A program made the translations under genes and the position numbers. Source: Clostridia bacterium (GTDB lineage Bacteria > Bacillota > Peptococcia > DRI-13 > UBA5745). From it: a DNA stretch of 42,855 nucleotides. Positions 15,763-24,678 of the stretch are shown here, piece by piece. Each line of letters starts with the position of its first letter. Within the stretch, counting starts at the first letter, position 1. The notes beneath the pieces are model-generated. The model was not told the DNA's origin, made no database searches, and was given only the letters and a program-made list of their open reading frames with translations. The stretch spans positions 1-42,855 of the forward strand of contig JAHDPO010000026.1 in the NCBI GenBank assembly GCA_018434325.1, read 5' to 3'.

Positions 15763-18091
15763 GCAGTTCAGCCTCCTTCCCTTTTTGCCAGGAAAGCTTC
15801 AGATTTTCCGGCCGCAAAGGCGAGCGCCGCACCGCAATGCCTGTTACCTGATAAACGGCGTTGGCTACTGCGGGAGCTGCCGGGCCCACCGGAGCTTCGC
15901 CCAAGCCCTTTGCTCCATAAGGACCTAAGGGATGAGGCACCTCAACTAAAAGGGGAATAATTTCCGGCACATCTACAGCCGTAGGAATTTTGTAATCATG
16001 GAAGTTGCCATTCAGCAATCTGCCCTTTTCATCAAAAAGCATTTCTTCCATTAAACCGATGCCCAAGCCCATGGTAACGCCTCCCTCTATCTGCTGTCGG
16101 CAGTTTACGGGATTAATAGCTTTGCCCACATCACTGGCGGCATAGATTTTCAGCACCTTGAGCTCACCTGTGCGGGTATCTGTTTCCACCTCGGCAATAT
16201 CGGCGGCATACATCCAGAAGCTGGTGGGATTGGCCCCCTGCCCCGTCTCTTTATCCAGACCGGTGCCGCCCTTCATTCTGGAATGGCCTTTGCCGATGAT
16301 ATCGATGCCGCCCATTACGGCCTGATTGATCAGCTTACCGATGCTGAGACCCTCTCCCGTTTTGGGGTTAAGGACTTTGCCTTCACTGCTTTTGACCTCT
16401 TCAGGCCGGCAGCCGAAAACTTGAGCTCCGTATTCCTGTATCTGCCGCCAGGCATCCTTGGCCGCCTCCATTACCGCCGTGCCGGCATGGAAAGTGCCGC
16501 GGCTGGCGCTGGTGGTTCTGTCGTAGGGCGTGATAAAGGTGTCCGGATGCTGAACCCGGATTTTGCTTAAAGGAATACCGGTTTCCTCAGCTACCATCTG
16601 AGCAAAAATAGTTGAAGAGCCTTGACCCATATCTACATTGCTGACGTTGACCTCTACGGAGCCTTCCTCCATGATCCGTACGGTAGCGCTGGAACCGTAG
16701 TGGCGCATGCTGCCCTTCCAGGAACAGGCCACTCCTAAACTGCGGTAGCGGCCATTGCCTAAATCCACAGGCGCGGGCCTTTGTCCCGGCTGCCAGCCGG
16801 CTGCCTCGGCTACGGCCTCCAGGCAACCTTTCATGCCCACGGCCTGCATCTCCTCACCGGTATGGCTGATATCGCCCGTTTGAATCACATTATCCAGGCG
16901 AAACTGCAAAGGATCTATCCCTGCTTTCTCCGCCAGCCGGTCCGTATGCAGCTCATAAGCCCAAGTAACATGGGGTATGCCGTAGCCTCTGAAGGCTGTG
17001 GCCACCGGCAAATTGGTATATACCGAGTAAGCGTCTAATTTCACATTGTCGATCTTATAAGGGCCGGCGAAGGTAAACCCGGAATTCCTGGCCACCAAAG
17101 GCCCACAATCGGCATAAGCCCCCGTATCCCAATAAGCAGCCATCTGCCGGGCCGTGACCTTGCCCTCCTTAACGCCGGATTTGATTTTGATTTTACAGCC
17201 GTGATTGGTGATGCGGAGAAATTCCTCTTCCCGGGACAACAAAAGCCGTACCGGCCGGTGGTCGGTTTTCTGGGCCAGGGCTACTACCAAGGGCTCTAAG
17301 CTGGGATAAATTTTGGAGCCGAAGCCGCCTCCCAAAGTAGGTATGGTGACCCGCACCTGATTCCAGGATAAGCCGAAGAGAGCCGCCAGATTCCTTTGCA
17401 GCACATAAGGCGACTGGTTGCAGGTCCAGATATGAAGCGTACCCTCTCTCTCCATTTGGGCCACTACTCCGTAAGGCTCGATACAGCAATGATGATTACG
17501 GGGCACTTCATACTCTTCCTCAAGAACAAAATCTGCTTCACTAAAGGCTTTTTCCACATCTCCTTTACGCAGCTTGAAATGGCTGCAAATGTTGCTGCCC
17601 GCCACAGGCATAGCGGTGATCTCCCGCTCATAATCCATCAGATTTTCATGAAGCAGAGGCACAGTCTTTTTGTCCTCTTTCATGCCCGCCGCTTCTTCAG
17701 GATCAAATACTGCGATCGTTTCTTCATACTCCACCCGGATTTTCGTTAAGGCAAGCATTGCCGCCGCCTTATTTATGGCCGCTACCGCCGCCACAGGCTC
17801 TCCTGCATAACGCACTCTATCCCTGGCCAGCACCGGCCGATCCTGGACAGTAGTACCGTACAACCCATCCACGTCCCGGCCGGTAACTACGGCTTTGACG
17901 CCTTCCACCTGCCAGACGCCGCTAACATCGATAGCAAGAATTTTGGCGCTGGCATAGGGACTGGTCAATACGGCAGCTTCCAGAAGATTTGCATATTCCA
18001 AATCCTGCACATACTCGGCCTTGCCCAATACTTTAATATCGCCGTCAATGCGTAAAGGAGCTTCGCCGACGCCTTCATGCTTATATGTCAT
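15755..18091 (-). CDS. Molybdopterin-binding large subunit of a xanthine dehydrogenase-family hydroxylase
   Basis: The protein has 778 residues, the usual length. The N-terminal a/b hammerhead domain is followed by the molybdenum-binding domains with TLGGGFGSKIYPSLEPLV, ATAFRGYGIPHVTWAYE, MGQGSSTIFAQMVAEETGI and KGLGEAPVGPAAPAVANAVY. The Glu of GLGE is the catalytic base in this family. The substrate is not decidable: the FRGYGIPH loop differs from the FRGFGGPQ I associate with classical xanthine dehydrogenases, so an N-heterocycle or aldehyde is as likely as a purine. The ATG at 18091 has a strong GGAGGTG, and a terminator hairpin ends only about ten bases before that site. Confidence 0.93.
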   Translation of the reverse strand: MTYKHEGVGEAPLRIDGDIKVLGKAEYVQDLEYANLLEAAVLTSPYASAKILAIDVSGVWQVEGVKAVVTGRDVDGLYGTTVQDRPVLARDRVRYAGEPVAAVAAINKAAAMLALTKIRVEYEETIAVFDPEEAAGMKEDKKTVPLLHENLMDYEREITAMPVAGSNICSHFKLRKGDVEKAFSEADFVLEEEYEVPRNHHCCIEPYGVVAQMEREGTLHIWTCNQSPYVLQRNLAALFGLSWNQVRVTIPTLGGGFGSKIYPSLEPLVVALAQKTDHRPVRLLLSREEEFLRITNHGCKIKIKSGVKEGKVTARQMAAYWDTGAYADCGPLVARNSGFTFAGPYKIDNVKLDAYSVYTNLPVATAFRGYGIPHVTWAYELHTDRLAEKAGIDPLQFRLDNVIQTGDISHTGEEMQAVGMKGCLEAVAEAAGWQPGQRPAPVDLGNGRYRSLGVACSWKGSMRHYGSSATVRIMEEGSVEVNVSNVDMGQGSSTIFAQMVAEETGIPLSKIRVQHPDTFITPYDRTTSASRGTFHAGTAVMEAAKDAWRQIQEYGAQVFGCRPEEVKSSEGKVLNPKTGEGLSIGKLINQAVMGGIDIIGKGHSRMKGGTGLDKETGQGANPTSFWMYAADIAEVETDTRTGELKVLKIYAASDVGKAINPVNCRQQIEGGVTMGLGIGLMEEMLFDEKGRLLNGNFHDYKIPTAVDVPEIIPLLVEVPHPLGPYGAKGLGEAPVGPAAPAVANAVYQVTGIAVRRSPLRPENLKLSWQKGKEAELRD

Positions 18092-18113
18092 CTATTTCAC
18101 CTCCAAAAAACTA

Positions 18114-18147
18114 CAAAAAAAAGGACCAGGCTATCAGCCTTTGGTCC
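18114..18147 (-). terminator. Intrinsic terminator directly in front of the hydroxylase operon
   Basis: GGACC (18147-18143) and GGCT pair with GCC and GGTCC (down to 18123), followed on the minus strand by eight T (18122-18115). It ends the 204-codon-frame gene at 18184. It also sits only about ten bases before the ribosome binding site of the large subunit, so the operon either starts at a promoter overlapping the hairpin or depends on read-through. Confidence 0.8.
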
Positions 18148-18183
18148 CATTCTAACCAAACCCTGTTGGAAACTTATAAATTT

Positions 18184-18747
18184 TTATGAATAACCTAACT
18201 TTTCGCTATACTTAATTGCTCTTGATATGATTTCCGCCACACTGCGGGAGTCCAAGGCCCGGGGAATTACCACCATCTTTTTTTTGTGACCTTCGTCTTT
18301 GATATATGGTGCAATCTCCTCCGGTAAAACGAACCAATCCACGTTCATTACGGCCATCATATCCTGGGTGCCGGTGCTAAAACGGTAATTTCTTACTCCT
18401 ACATTGACCAGCTGACCTAAAAGATCCGCCGAATCCCACACATGACCGCCGATGACTCCCAGATGGCTGCCTTCCGGCAGCATCAAAACCCGCTTGATCC
18501 CCTGGGGCATAGGAAAGAGTTGGGCAGGAATAATCCGTTCCGTCTCAATGGACTTGTTTAACTGATGAAAAACAATTCCCATAGTGTAGACTATATAAAG
18601 ATCGTAGTGCTTTGCCAAAGCCTGCTTCGTATCGCAAGCTTCCACTACTGCCAGATCCTTTAAGATCCCTCCTACATAGCGCTGCAGCATGGTGCATATT
18701 TCCGGCCGCAGGCTGACTGCCGCCACTGAAAGGCGTTTGATGGCCAT
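18184..18747 (-). CDS. Unknown cytoplasmic protein upstream of the hydroxylase operon
   Basis: The protein has 187 residues from the ATG at 18747. No membrane segment or helix-turn-helix is visible. The sequence alternates hydrophobic beta strands and helices (DLYIVYTMGIVFHQ, KRVLMLPEGSHLGVIGGHVWDS, MAVMNVDWFVLPEEIAPYI), which suggests a Rossmann-like sensor domain such as those at the N-terminus of some regulators. I cannot assign a family. The frame is open for 17 codons more, but those lie inside the structured RNA described next. A strong terminator separates it from the hydroxylase genes. A link to their control is only an inference from position. Confidence 0.65.
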   Translation of the reverse strand: MAIKRLSVAAVSLRPEICTMLQRYVGGILKDLAVVEACDTKQALAKHYDLYIVYTMGIVFHQLNKSIETERIIPAQLFPMPQGIKRVLMLPEGSHLGVIGGHVWDSADLLGQLVNVGVRNYRFSTGTQDMMAVMNVDWFVLPEEIAPYIKDEGHKKKMVVIPRALDSRSVAEIISRAIKYSEKLGYS

Positions 18748-18754
18748 CACTCCC

Positions 18755-18930
18755 TTCTTAGCGGTAATTTTTCCGTCATACATCTGCGCCCTGAACATCT
18801 AAAGATAGCAGATTGACTCCCAGGAGCTGCGTTGACTTCCTCCATCTGTTCAGTCACGTACAATGTAGTACGCTCCTTCACATCTGTCGTTGCCGCCTTG
18901 TCTGACGGAAAAAGTTCCTCGCTAAACCTG
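18755..18930 (-). ncRNA. Structured leader RNA, possibly the raiA motif
   Basis: On the minus strand TTTTTCCGTCA (18913-18903) is perfectly complementary to TGACGGAAAAA (18778-18768), forming an 11-bp closing stem around about 125 bases. Inside are CGTAC/GTACG, GACT/AGTC, CTCC/GGAG and ATCTGC/GCAGAT stems, the last with an inner ATCT/AGAT. The unlikely open frame here has no ribosome site. From memory the sequence resembles the raiA-motif RNA of Bacillota; I could not verify this, and no raiA gene is visible. It lies just upstream of the unknown gene starting at 18747 and just downstream of the priA terminator. Confidence 0.6.
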
Positions 18931-18961
18931 TCCCTGATCCTCCAGCTTGGCAAAATGGGCT

Positions 18962-18996
18962 GAAAAATAGGAACCTTGAAATAATCAGGTCCCTAT
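18962..18996 (-). terminator. Terminator of the yicC-priA operon
   Basis: On the minus strand ATAGGGACCT pairs with AGGTTCCTAT (one G-U pair) around a ten-base loop, followed by a T run. It lies about 65 bases past the stop of priA. Confidence 0.75.
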
Positions 18997-19060
18997 CTAA
19001 CCCACGTTAATAATATATTTGACAAAAGTATCGAAATTCCTGCCTTGTCCTAGTAAAACA

Positions 19061-21319
19061 CTATAATAAACTCTTCGATTCCATATCCAAAATTATCCTG
19101 GGCTCCTCGGGCCAAGCTGCCGCTAACTCCTTAACACAGCCCAGGCAATGGGCCAAGGGCGCCCAGTTGGGGGCCAGCAGGATCAGATGCCAGCGCCAGC
19201 GGTCTTTGATTTTCTCTAAAGGCGCTTTAGCAGGGCCCAGCCAGGTAATGGCCTCCGCCTCCCCCGCCGGCAGGCTTTGGCGGCAGCGAGCCAGGATTTC
19301 TTCCAGCCGCTCTCTCACCTTCTCCTCTTGTAAGCCCGTCACTAATATTCTGGCAATTTTCTTTAAAGGCGGATAATCCAGGACTTGACGAAGAGCGATC
19401 TCGTTGCGGTAAAACCCCATGTAATCGTGATCCTCAACCAGCTTAAACACTGGGTTTTCCGGGTAAAAAGTCTGCACCATCACTTCGCCGGGCCGCTGGC
19501 CCCGGCCTGCCCGGCCGGCAGTCTGCAGGATCAGCTGAAAGGCCCGTTCACTGCTTTGATAATCCGGCAAATTGATAATACCGTCTATATGGAGCACAGC
19601 GGACAAGGTTACCTTGGGGAAGTCAAAGCCTTTGGCTACCATTTGGGTGCCTACCAGCACGTCGGCCTTGCCTTCCTGGAAAGCCTTCAAAATCTCCATA
19701 TGGCTGCCGGCCCGGCCGGTGCTGTCCATGTCCAGGCGCAGAACCGCCAGTTCCGGTATTTCCTTGGTCAGATAATCCACCACCCGCTGCGTACCGGTAC
19801 CCATATATTGCAGCATAGTGCTGCCGCAATGGCTGCAAGCCTGCCACATCGTGCTTTGGTAATCGCAGTAATGGCAGAGCAGACGGCCGGAAAGCCTGTC
19901 TCCTCCCCTAACCGGCTGGCCCTCGGGACGGTGATAGGTTAACGGAATGCTGCACCTGGGGCACTCCAGGCTTTTGCCGCAGTCCCTACATAAAACATAA
20001 GTATGAAAACCCCGGCGGTTCATCAGAAGAATAGCCTGCTCGCCCTTGGCCTTGCGGTCCCGCAAAGCCTCCAGCAAGGGCCGGCTGACGGGATAGGGGT
20101 GACCTTCCTTCATCTCTTTATTCATGTTGATCCATTGAATGGCAGGCATGGCTCTGCCCTCTACCCGTTCCGGCAAAGTCAAAAGCTGTATCCGACCCTT
20201 TTCCGAGCGGTAAAGGCTTTCCAGATCCGGCGTAGCCGAGCCCCGCACCAGCGGAACCTGCCATAGCCTGGCCAGAGTCTCCGCGGTTTTTCTGGCGTCG
20301 TAGCGGGGCTCCGGTTCATTTTGCTTATACGTGTGCTCATGCTCTTCGTCTATAATAATCAGCCCCAGGCCGGCAACCGGCGCAAATAAGGCCGACCGGG
20401 GCCCGATGATCAGCTTAACTTCCCCCTGCCGGATTCTTTCCCATTCGGCAAACCGCTGACTGGGCGTTAAATTGCTGTGGAGAATGGCCACCCGGCCCTC
20501 AAACCACTGCCGGGCTTTGGCCGCCAGCTGAGGCACCAGGCTGATCTCCGGCACCAGATAAATGGTTTGCCTGCCTTTTGCGGCGGCGGTGGCCGCCAGT
20601 CGCAGATAAACCTCGGTTTTACCGCTGCCGGTAACGCCAAAAAGCAAATATTGGTTTCTCGTCCCTTCATCGATATCTCTTTTTATGGTATCAAAGGCTT
20701 GGTGCTGGGCCGGCGATAAGTCCCTGCTGAGACTGGCCTCCATCGTAACGGCTAAGGCTGCCTTCTGAGGCCCTTTGCGGATGTGGCGGAAGCTCTCTTC
20801 CTTTCGCAAATAACCGGCCTGAAACCACTTCTCTGCCTGCTCTGCCGCCTGCTTATTCCAGCGCTGGCCAATCCTTTGCTGCGACATGCCCCGGCTGCCG
20901 GCTTTAACTAAAGCAGTCCAGAGAAACTGCCAGGCCGGGTCCAGAAAAAGAGCCGTCTCGGTCTGAGCTTGGGACTCTGCAAAATAACGAACCTCCTCAA
21001 CCGGCCGCATTGCCGGCGGCAGAAATAAAGCGGCGGCCCGGTTGAGCGGACAAATATAGTAGCGGGCCAGCCAGCGGGCCAAAGCCAGCGCTTGCCTGCC
21101 AACTACAGGATAGGGGAAGATGGCCTCCCCCAGCTCCTGGATTTTAAATTTCTCTTCCCGCCGCCGGCGCAGCCGCAGCACCAGGGCCTCCTCTCTGCGT
21201 CCCCGGACTTTAACGGAAAATAACATACCGGGAAGGCATAATTGACCTTCCCGGATAGCGTATGTCAGTATTAATTCTTTTGCGGATACCGGATTAAGTA
21301 TCAATACGACAGCAAACAT
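19061..21319 (-). CDS. priA: Primosomal protein N' (replication restart helicase PriA)
   Basis: The protein has 752 residues. It has an N-terminal DNA-binding domain, a helicase core with Walker A GVTGSGKTEVY (about 228-238) and Walker B IIIDEEHEHTYKQ (DEEH at about 324-327), a zinc-binding region with four CxxC pairs (CRDCGKSLECPRC, then CHYC and CSHC), and the helicase C domain with QTAGRAGRGQRPGEV. It loads the replicative helicase at stalled forks. The ATG at 21319 is behind GGGAG. It is the last gene of the housekeeping operon. Confidence 0.97.
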   Translation of the reverse strand: MFAVVLILNPVSAKELILTYAIREGQLCLPGMLFSVKVRGRREEALVLRLRRRREEKFKIQELGEAIFPYPVVGRQALALARWLARYYICPLNRAAALFLPPAMRPVEEVRYFAESQAQTETALFLDPAWQFLWTALVKAGSRGMSQQRIGQRWNKQAAEQAEKWFQAGYLRKEESFRHIRKGPQKAALAVTMEASLSRDLSPAQHQAFDTIKRDIDEGTRNQYLLFGVTGSGKTEVYLRLAATAAAKGRQTIYLVPEISLVPQLAAKARQWFEGRVAILHSNLTPSQRFAEWERIRQGEVKLIIGPRSALFAPVAGLGLIIIDEEHEHTYKQNEPEPRYDARKTAETLARLWQVPLVRGSATPDLESLYRSEKGRIQLLTLPERVEGRAMPAIQWINMNKEMKEGHPYPVSRPLLEALRDRKAKGEQAILLMNRRGFHTYVLCRDCGKSLECPRCSIPLTYHRPEGQPVRGGDRLSGRLLCHYCDYQSTMWQACSHCGSTMLQYMGTGTQRVVDYLTKEIPELAVLRLDMDSTGRAGSHMEILKAFQEGKADVLVGTQMVAKGFDFPKVTLSAVLHIDGIINLPDYQSSERAFQLILQTAGRAGRGQRPGEVMVQTFYPENPVFKLVEDHDYMGFYRNEIALRQVLDYPPLKKIARILVTGLQEEKVRERLEEILARCRQSLPAGEAEAITWLGPAKAPLEKIKDRWRWHLILLAPNWAPLAHCLGCVKELAAAWPEEPRIILDMESKSLL

Positions 21320-21333
21320 GGCAGCTCCCGTTT

Positions 21334-21368
21334 AACCTTATTTTTACGTTGAACCTTATTTTACGTTG
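21334..21368. repeat. Tandem duplication of 17-18 bp at the end of metK
   Basis: AACCTTATTTTTACGTTG (21334-21351) is followed at once by the same sequence lacking one T (21352-21368). The second unit contains the metK stop codon, so the last codons of metK are duplicated in the spacer before priA. Confidence 0.7.
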
Positions 21369-22540
21369 AACCAGGATTTCAGCTCTGCTACCTTATCCAG
21401 CTTCTCCCAAGGCAGATCGAGATCCTTGCGGCCGAAATGGCCGTAGGCTGCCGTTTGCTTGTAGATGGGCTGACGCAGCTTCAGATGCGTAATGATGCCG
21501 GAGGGAGTGAAATCAAAAATCTCGCCGATAGCTTTGACGATTGCTTCCTCATCCACATTGGCGGTACCGAAGGTATCCACCATCATGCTGACGGGTCTCG
21601 ATACGCCAATGGCATAAGCCAGCTGCAGCTCGCATTTTTTTGCCAGGCCGGCGGCCACGATATTTTTTGCGGCATAACGGGCGGCATAAGCGGCAGAACG
21701 GTCGACTTTTGTGGGATCCTTGCCGGAGAAGCAGCCGCCGCCGTGGCGGGCCATGCCGCCATAGGTATCGACAATGATCTTGCGGCCGGTAAGACCGGCG
21801 TCACCCATGGGACCGCCAATAACGAAACGGCCGGTGGGGTTCACGAGAAATCTGGTTTTGTCATCCAGCAAATTCATAGGCAAAGCCGGACGAATGACCT
21901 GCTCGATAATTTCGTGGCGCAGCTCCGCCATCTCCACATGCTGATCGTGCTGAGCAGAAATCAACACCGTATCGAGCCTTACGGGGCAGCCGTCTTCATA
22001 CTCTACCGTAACTTGAGCTTTGCCGTCGGGCCGCAAAAAATTCAGCTTTTTTTGGCGGCGGGCCTGTGTCAGCTGGCGGCAAAGAGTATGGGCCAGGCTG
22101 ATGGTCAAAGGCATATATTCTTCCGTTTCATCGGTAGCATAGCCAAACATCATGCCCTGATCGCCGGCGCCTAATTCTTTTTTCTGACTGATGCCTTCTT
22201 TTTCTTCCAGAGCATGATCCACGCCCATGGCAATATCCGCAGACTGCTCGTCGATGGCGGTGATAACGGCGCAGGTGTGGCCGTCAAAGCCCAGCTCGGG
22301 CCGGTCGTAGCCGATATCCAAAATGGTTTGTCTGGCAATTTTCGGTATATCCACATAGGTACTGGTGGATATCTCCCCCATAATCAGGGCCAAACCGGTA
22401 GTTACTGCCGTCTCACAGCCAGACCGGGCATAGGGATCATTGGCCAGCAAGGCATCCAGCACCGCATCGGAAATCTGATCGGCCAGCTTATCCGGATGGC
22501 CTTCCGTGACGGATTCTGAGGTAAATAATTTTCTCACCAT
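21356..22540 (-). CDS. metK: S-adenosylmethionine synthase
   Basis: The protein has 394 residues, the usual length. It makes SAM from methionine and ATP in the cytoplasm. Signature stretches are [32 protein letters not shown] and the phosphate-binding [18 protein letters not shown]. The start at 22540 is preceded by AAAGGTG. It stands between coaBC and priA on the same strand. No SAM riboswitch is present in the 43-base gap upstream, which agrees with expression from the operon promoter. Confidence 0.98.
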   Translation of the reverse strand: MVRKLFTSESVTEGHPDKLADQISDAVLDALLANDPYARSGCETAVTTGLALIMGEISTSTYVDIPKIARQTILDIGYDRPELGFDGHTCAVITAIDEQSADIAMGVDHALEEKEGISQKKELGAGDQGMMFGYATDETEEYMPLTISLAHTLCRQLTQARRQKKLNFLRPDGKAQVTVEYEDGCPVRLDTVLISAQHDQHVEMAELRHEIIEQVIRPALPMNLLDDKTRFLVNPTGRFVIGGPMGDAGLTGRKIIVDTYGGMARHGGGCFSGKDPTKVDRSAAYAARYAAKNIVAAGLAKKCELQLAYAIGVSRPVSMMVDTFGTANVDEEAIVKAIGEIFDFTPSGIITHLKLRQPIYKQTAAYGHFGRKDLDLPWEKLDKVAELKSWFNVK

Positions 22541-22583
22541 TTCATTTCACCTTTCTATTCCTATTGCATTTTATCGAGGGATT

Positions 22584-23798
22584 CTATTCTGTTTTGTTTT
22601 TATTCTGCCATATCTCGTAAGCCGCCAAAAGCAGCTGCCGGGCCGCTTCTTCCTTGGTCATCAACGCCAGCTCCCGGCTTTGGCCATCGGCCCAAAGCAG
22701 AAGCAGCTGATTGGTGGCCGCCCCAAAACCGGAACCGGGGCTGGTCAAATCATTGGCCGCCAGCAAATCGGCGTTTTTCTTAATCAGCTTGGCTTTGGCA
22801 TATTCCAGCAGACCTTCCGTCTCAGCGGCAAAGCCCACTAAGACCTGGCCCGGCTGCTTCTGCTGACCTAAAGCCGCCAAAATATCGGTAGTCCGGGTAA
22901 GCTCAAGGGACAACTCCCCTTCTTGCTTCTTTATCTTATGCGGCGCCGCCAGCTTTGGTGTGTAGTCCGCCACCGCCGCCGTCTTAATAATGATCCGGGC
23001 TTCCGGCGCCAAGCACAAAACCGCCGCCGCCATTTCTGCCGCCGACTGCACATTGATTAACCGGCATACTGGGGGCGGCGGCAAAGTCACCGGCCCGCTG
23101 ACTAAAGTCACTTCGGCGCCCAGCAGCCAGGCCTGATATGCTACGGCATAGCCCATGCGGCCGCTGGAATGGTTGGAAATAAAACGAACAGGATCAATGG
23201 TCTCGCGGGTAGGACCTGCCGTTACCAAAAGGGAAATGCCTTGTAAAGGTTTTTCTTCTTGCAGGGCATATTCGATATGCTGCAAGATCACATCCGTATC
23301 AGCCAGTTTGCCTTTGCCCACGTCTCCGCAGGCCAAAAGCCCTGCCTGCGGCTCCGCGATGATACAGCCCCGGCTTTTCAGCCTGGCCTCATTTTCCTGA
23401 GTGGCCGGATTTTCATACATAGCCGTATTCATGGCCGGCGCGATGACCTTCGGCTTAGTGCAAGCCAAAAAAGTAGCGGTCAGGGAATCATCGGCCAGGC
23501 CCCAGGCCAATTTGGCCATGACATTGGCGGTAGCCGGAGCAATGACAAAAACGTCGGCCCACTGGGCCGCGCCCACATGCTCCACATCCCATTGCTTCAC
23601 CTCGTCAAAAAGCCCTTGGATCACCGGCCGGCCGGTAAGGGTTTGCAGCGTCAGAGGCGTAATAAACTCCTTGGCGCCTTCCGTCATCACCACCTGGACC
23701 TGGGCGCCGGCTTTAATCAGCCACCGTGCTAAATCACAGGCCAAATAAGCGGCTATACTGCCGCTTATCCCCAACAGGACTTTTTTTCCTTCAACCAT
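22584..23798 (-). CDS. coaBC: Bifunctional phosphopantothenoylcysteine decarboxylase / phosphopantothenate-cysteine ligase
   Basis: The protein has 404 residues in two domains. The N-terminal FMN-dependent decarboxylase (about 1-180) shows GISGSIAAYLACDLARWL, VEHVGAAQWADVFVIAPATANVMAK, PAMNTAMYENPATQ and CGDVGKGKLAD. The C-terminal ligase (about 190-400) shows VTAGPTRETIDPVRFISNHS. It carries out two steps of coenzyme A synthesis. It lies downstream of rpoZ, as in many Bacillota. Confidence 0.97.
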   Translation of the reverse strand: MVEGKKVLLGISGSIAAYLACDLARWLIKAGAQVQVVMTEGAKEFITPLTLQTLTGRPVIQGLFDEVKQWDVEHVGAAQWADVFVIAPATANVMAKLAWGLADDSLTATFLACTKPKVIAPAMNTAMYENPATQENEARLKSRGCIIAEPQAGLLACGDVGKGKLADTDVILQHIEYALQEEKPLQGISLLVTAGPTRETIDPVRFISNHSSGRMGYAVAYQAWLLGAEVTLVSGPVTLPPPPVCRLINVQSAAEMAAAVLCLAPEARIIIKTAAVADYTPKLAAPHKIKKQEGELSLELTRTTDILAALGQQKQPGQVLVGFAAETEGLLEYAKAKLIKKNADLLAANDLTSPGSGFGAATNQLLLLWADGQSRELALMTKEEAARQLLLAAYEIWQNKNKTE

Positions 23799-23818
23799 GG
23801 TCCGGCCCTCCTTGCAAG

Positions 23819-23857
23819 AACGCGGCCCTTTAACGCTATGCGTTATACTGCCGCGTT
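23819..23857. other. Hairpin between rpoZ and coaBC
   Basis: AACGCGGC/GCCGCGTT (8 bp) encloses TAACGC/GCGTTA (6 bp). On the operon's strand no T run follows, so it is not a standard terminator. It may be an RNA processing or stability element that sets relative levels of rpoZ and coaBC. Confidence 0.55.
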
Positions 23858-23870
23858 TTGGATCTAAACT

Positions 23871-24083
23871 TTATTTGATGCCGCCCTTCGGCTCATCGAT
23901 GTCCAGCCTGCCGCCGGCAATTTCCTCCAAAGCTATGCTTACCGGTTTTTTCATGTCCGGCTGCAGCTCAATACTGGGCTTGCTGCCGTCGGTCAGTTCT
24001 CTGGCTCGTTTGGCGGTGGCTACCACCAGTCCGTATTTGGAATCCAGTTGATCCGTAAGCTTATCGATTGATGGCTGACGCAT
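23871..24083 (-). CDS. rpoZ: DNA-directed RNA polymerase subunit omega
   Basis: The protein has 70 residues, starting [20 protein letters not shown] with the family's VVATAKRARELTDG and KPVSIALEEIAGGRL. It is the small assembly subunit of RNA polymerase. The ATG at 24083 is behind GGAGGAG and overlaps the 3' end of gmk by 23 bases; the seven earlier codons are rejected because they cover the ribosome site. Confidence 0.95.
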   Translation of the reverse strand: MRQPSIDKLTDQLDSKYGLVVATAKRARELTDGSKPSIELQPDMKKPVSIALEEIAGGRLDIDEPKGGIK

Positions 24084-24678
24084 GTTCTTTTCTCTCCTCC
24101 CCAATGATGGCCAAAATATTTTCCACTACTTCATCCAGTTGGTCATTGACAACGGTGTATTGGTATTTTTCTTCCTGGGTCATTTCCCAGCGGGCCGTCT
24201 GCAGCCGCCGCTTGATCTCTTCCGGTTTTTCCCTGTTGCGGCTGGTGATGCGCCGGAGCATTTCTTCCTCGGAAGGGGCTTTAACAAAGATCATGACGCA
24301 GGAGTTTTGCATTTTTTGGTGGACTTGCAAGCCTCCCTGAACATCAATCTCCAGTATGCAATCCTTGCCGGCGTCCATAATCTCCTGAACCCGGTTTTTT
24401 AATGTGCCGTAGTACCGGCCATGGACTTCGGCCCATTCCAGGAAGCCGTCTTTGCCCAGTATCTCCTGAAATTCCTCGTCGCTGTAAAAATAATAATCTC
24501 GTCCGAATTCTTCTCCCGGCCCCGGCTTGCGGGTGGTGGCCGATATGGACAAGGCCAATCCCTCGTCCCGTTTCAGCAGTTCCTTGCATATGGTGCCTTT
24601 GCCTACGCCGGAAGGACCGGAAATAATGATCAATAAGCCGCCGGCCCTCTTTTCTTGATTTCTCTCCTCAGCAGTCAT
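24061..24678 (-). CDS. gmk: Guanylate kinase
   Basis: The protein has 205 residues. The P-loop is [10 protein letters not shown], followed by [21 protein letters not shown] (GMP binding), [10 protein letters not shown] and the lid region [18 protein letters not shown]. It converts GMP to GDP. The start at 24678 has AGAGG six bases upstream and overlaps the remA stop by 11 bases. Confidence 0.97.
   Translation of the reverse strand: MTAEERNQEKRAGGLLIIISGPSGVGKGTICKELLKRDEGLALSISATTRKPGPGEEFGRDYYFYSDEEFQEILGKDGFLEWAEVHGRYYGTLKNRVQEIMDAGKDCILEIDVQGGLQVHQKMQNSCVMIFVKAPSEEEMLRRITSRNREKPEEIKRRLQTARWEMTQEEKYQYTVVNDQLDEVVENILAIIGEERKEHASAINR

Noticed and set aside
18747-18953. Open frame of 68 codons on the minus strand
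   Set aside because: It lies across the structured RNA with its 11-bp closing stem and has no ribosome site; conservation here would reflect RNA, not protein.
22541-22583. SAM riboswitch before metK
   Set aside because: The gap to coaBC is too short and holds no aptamer or terminator.
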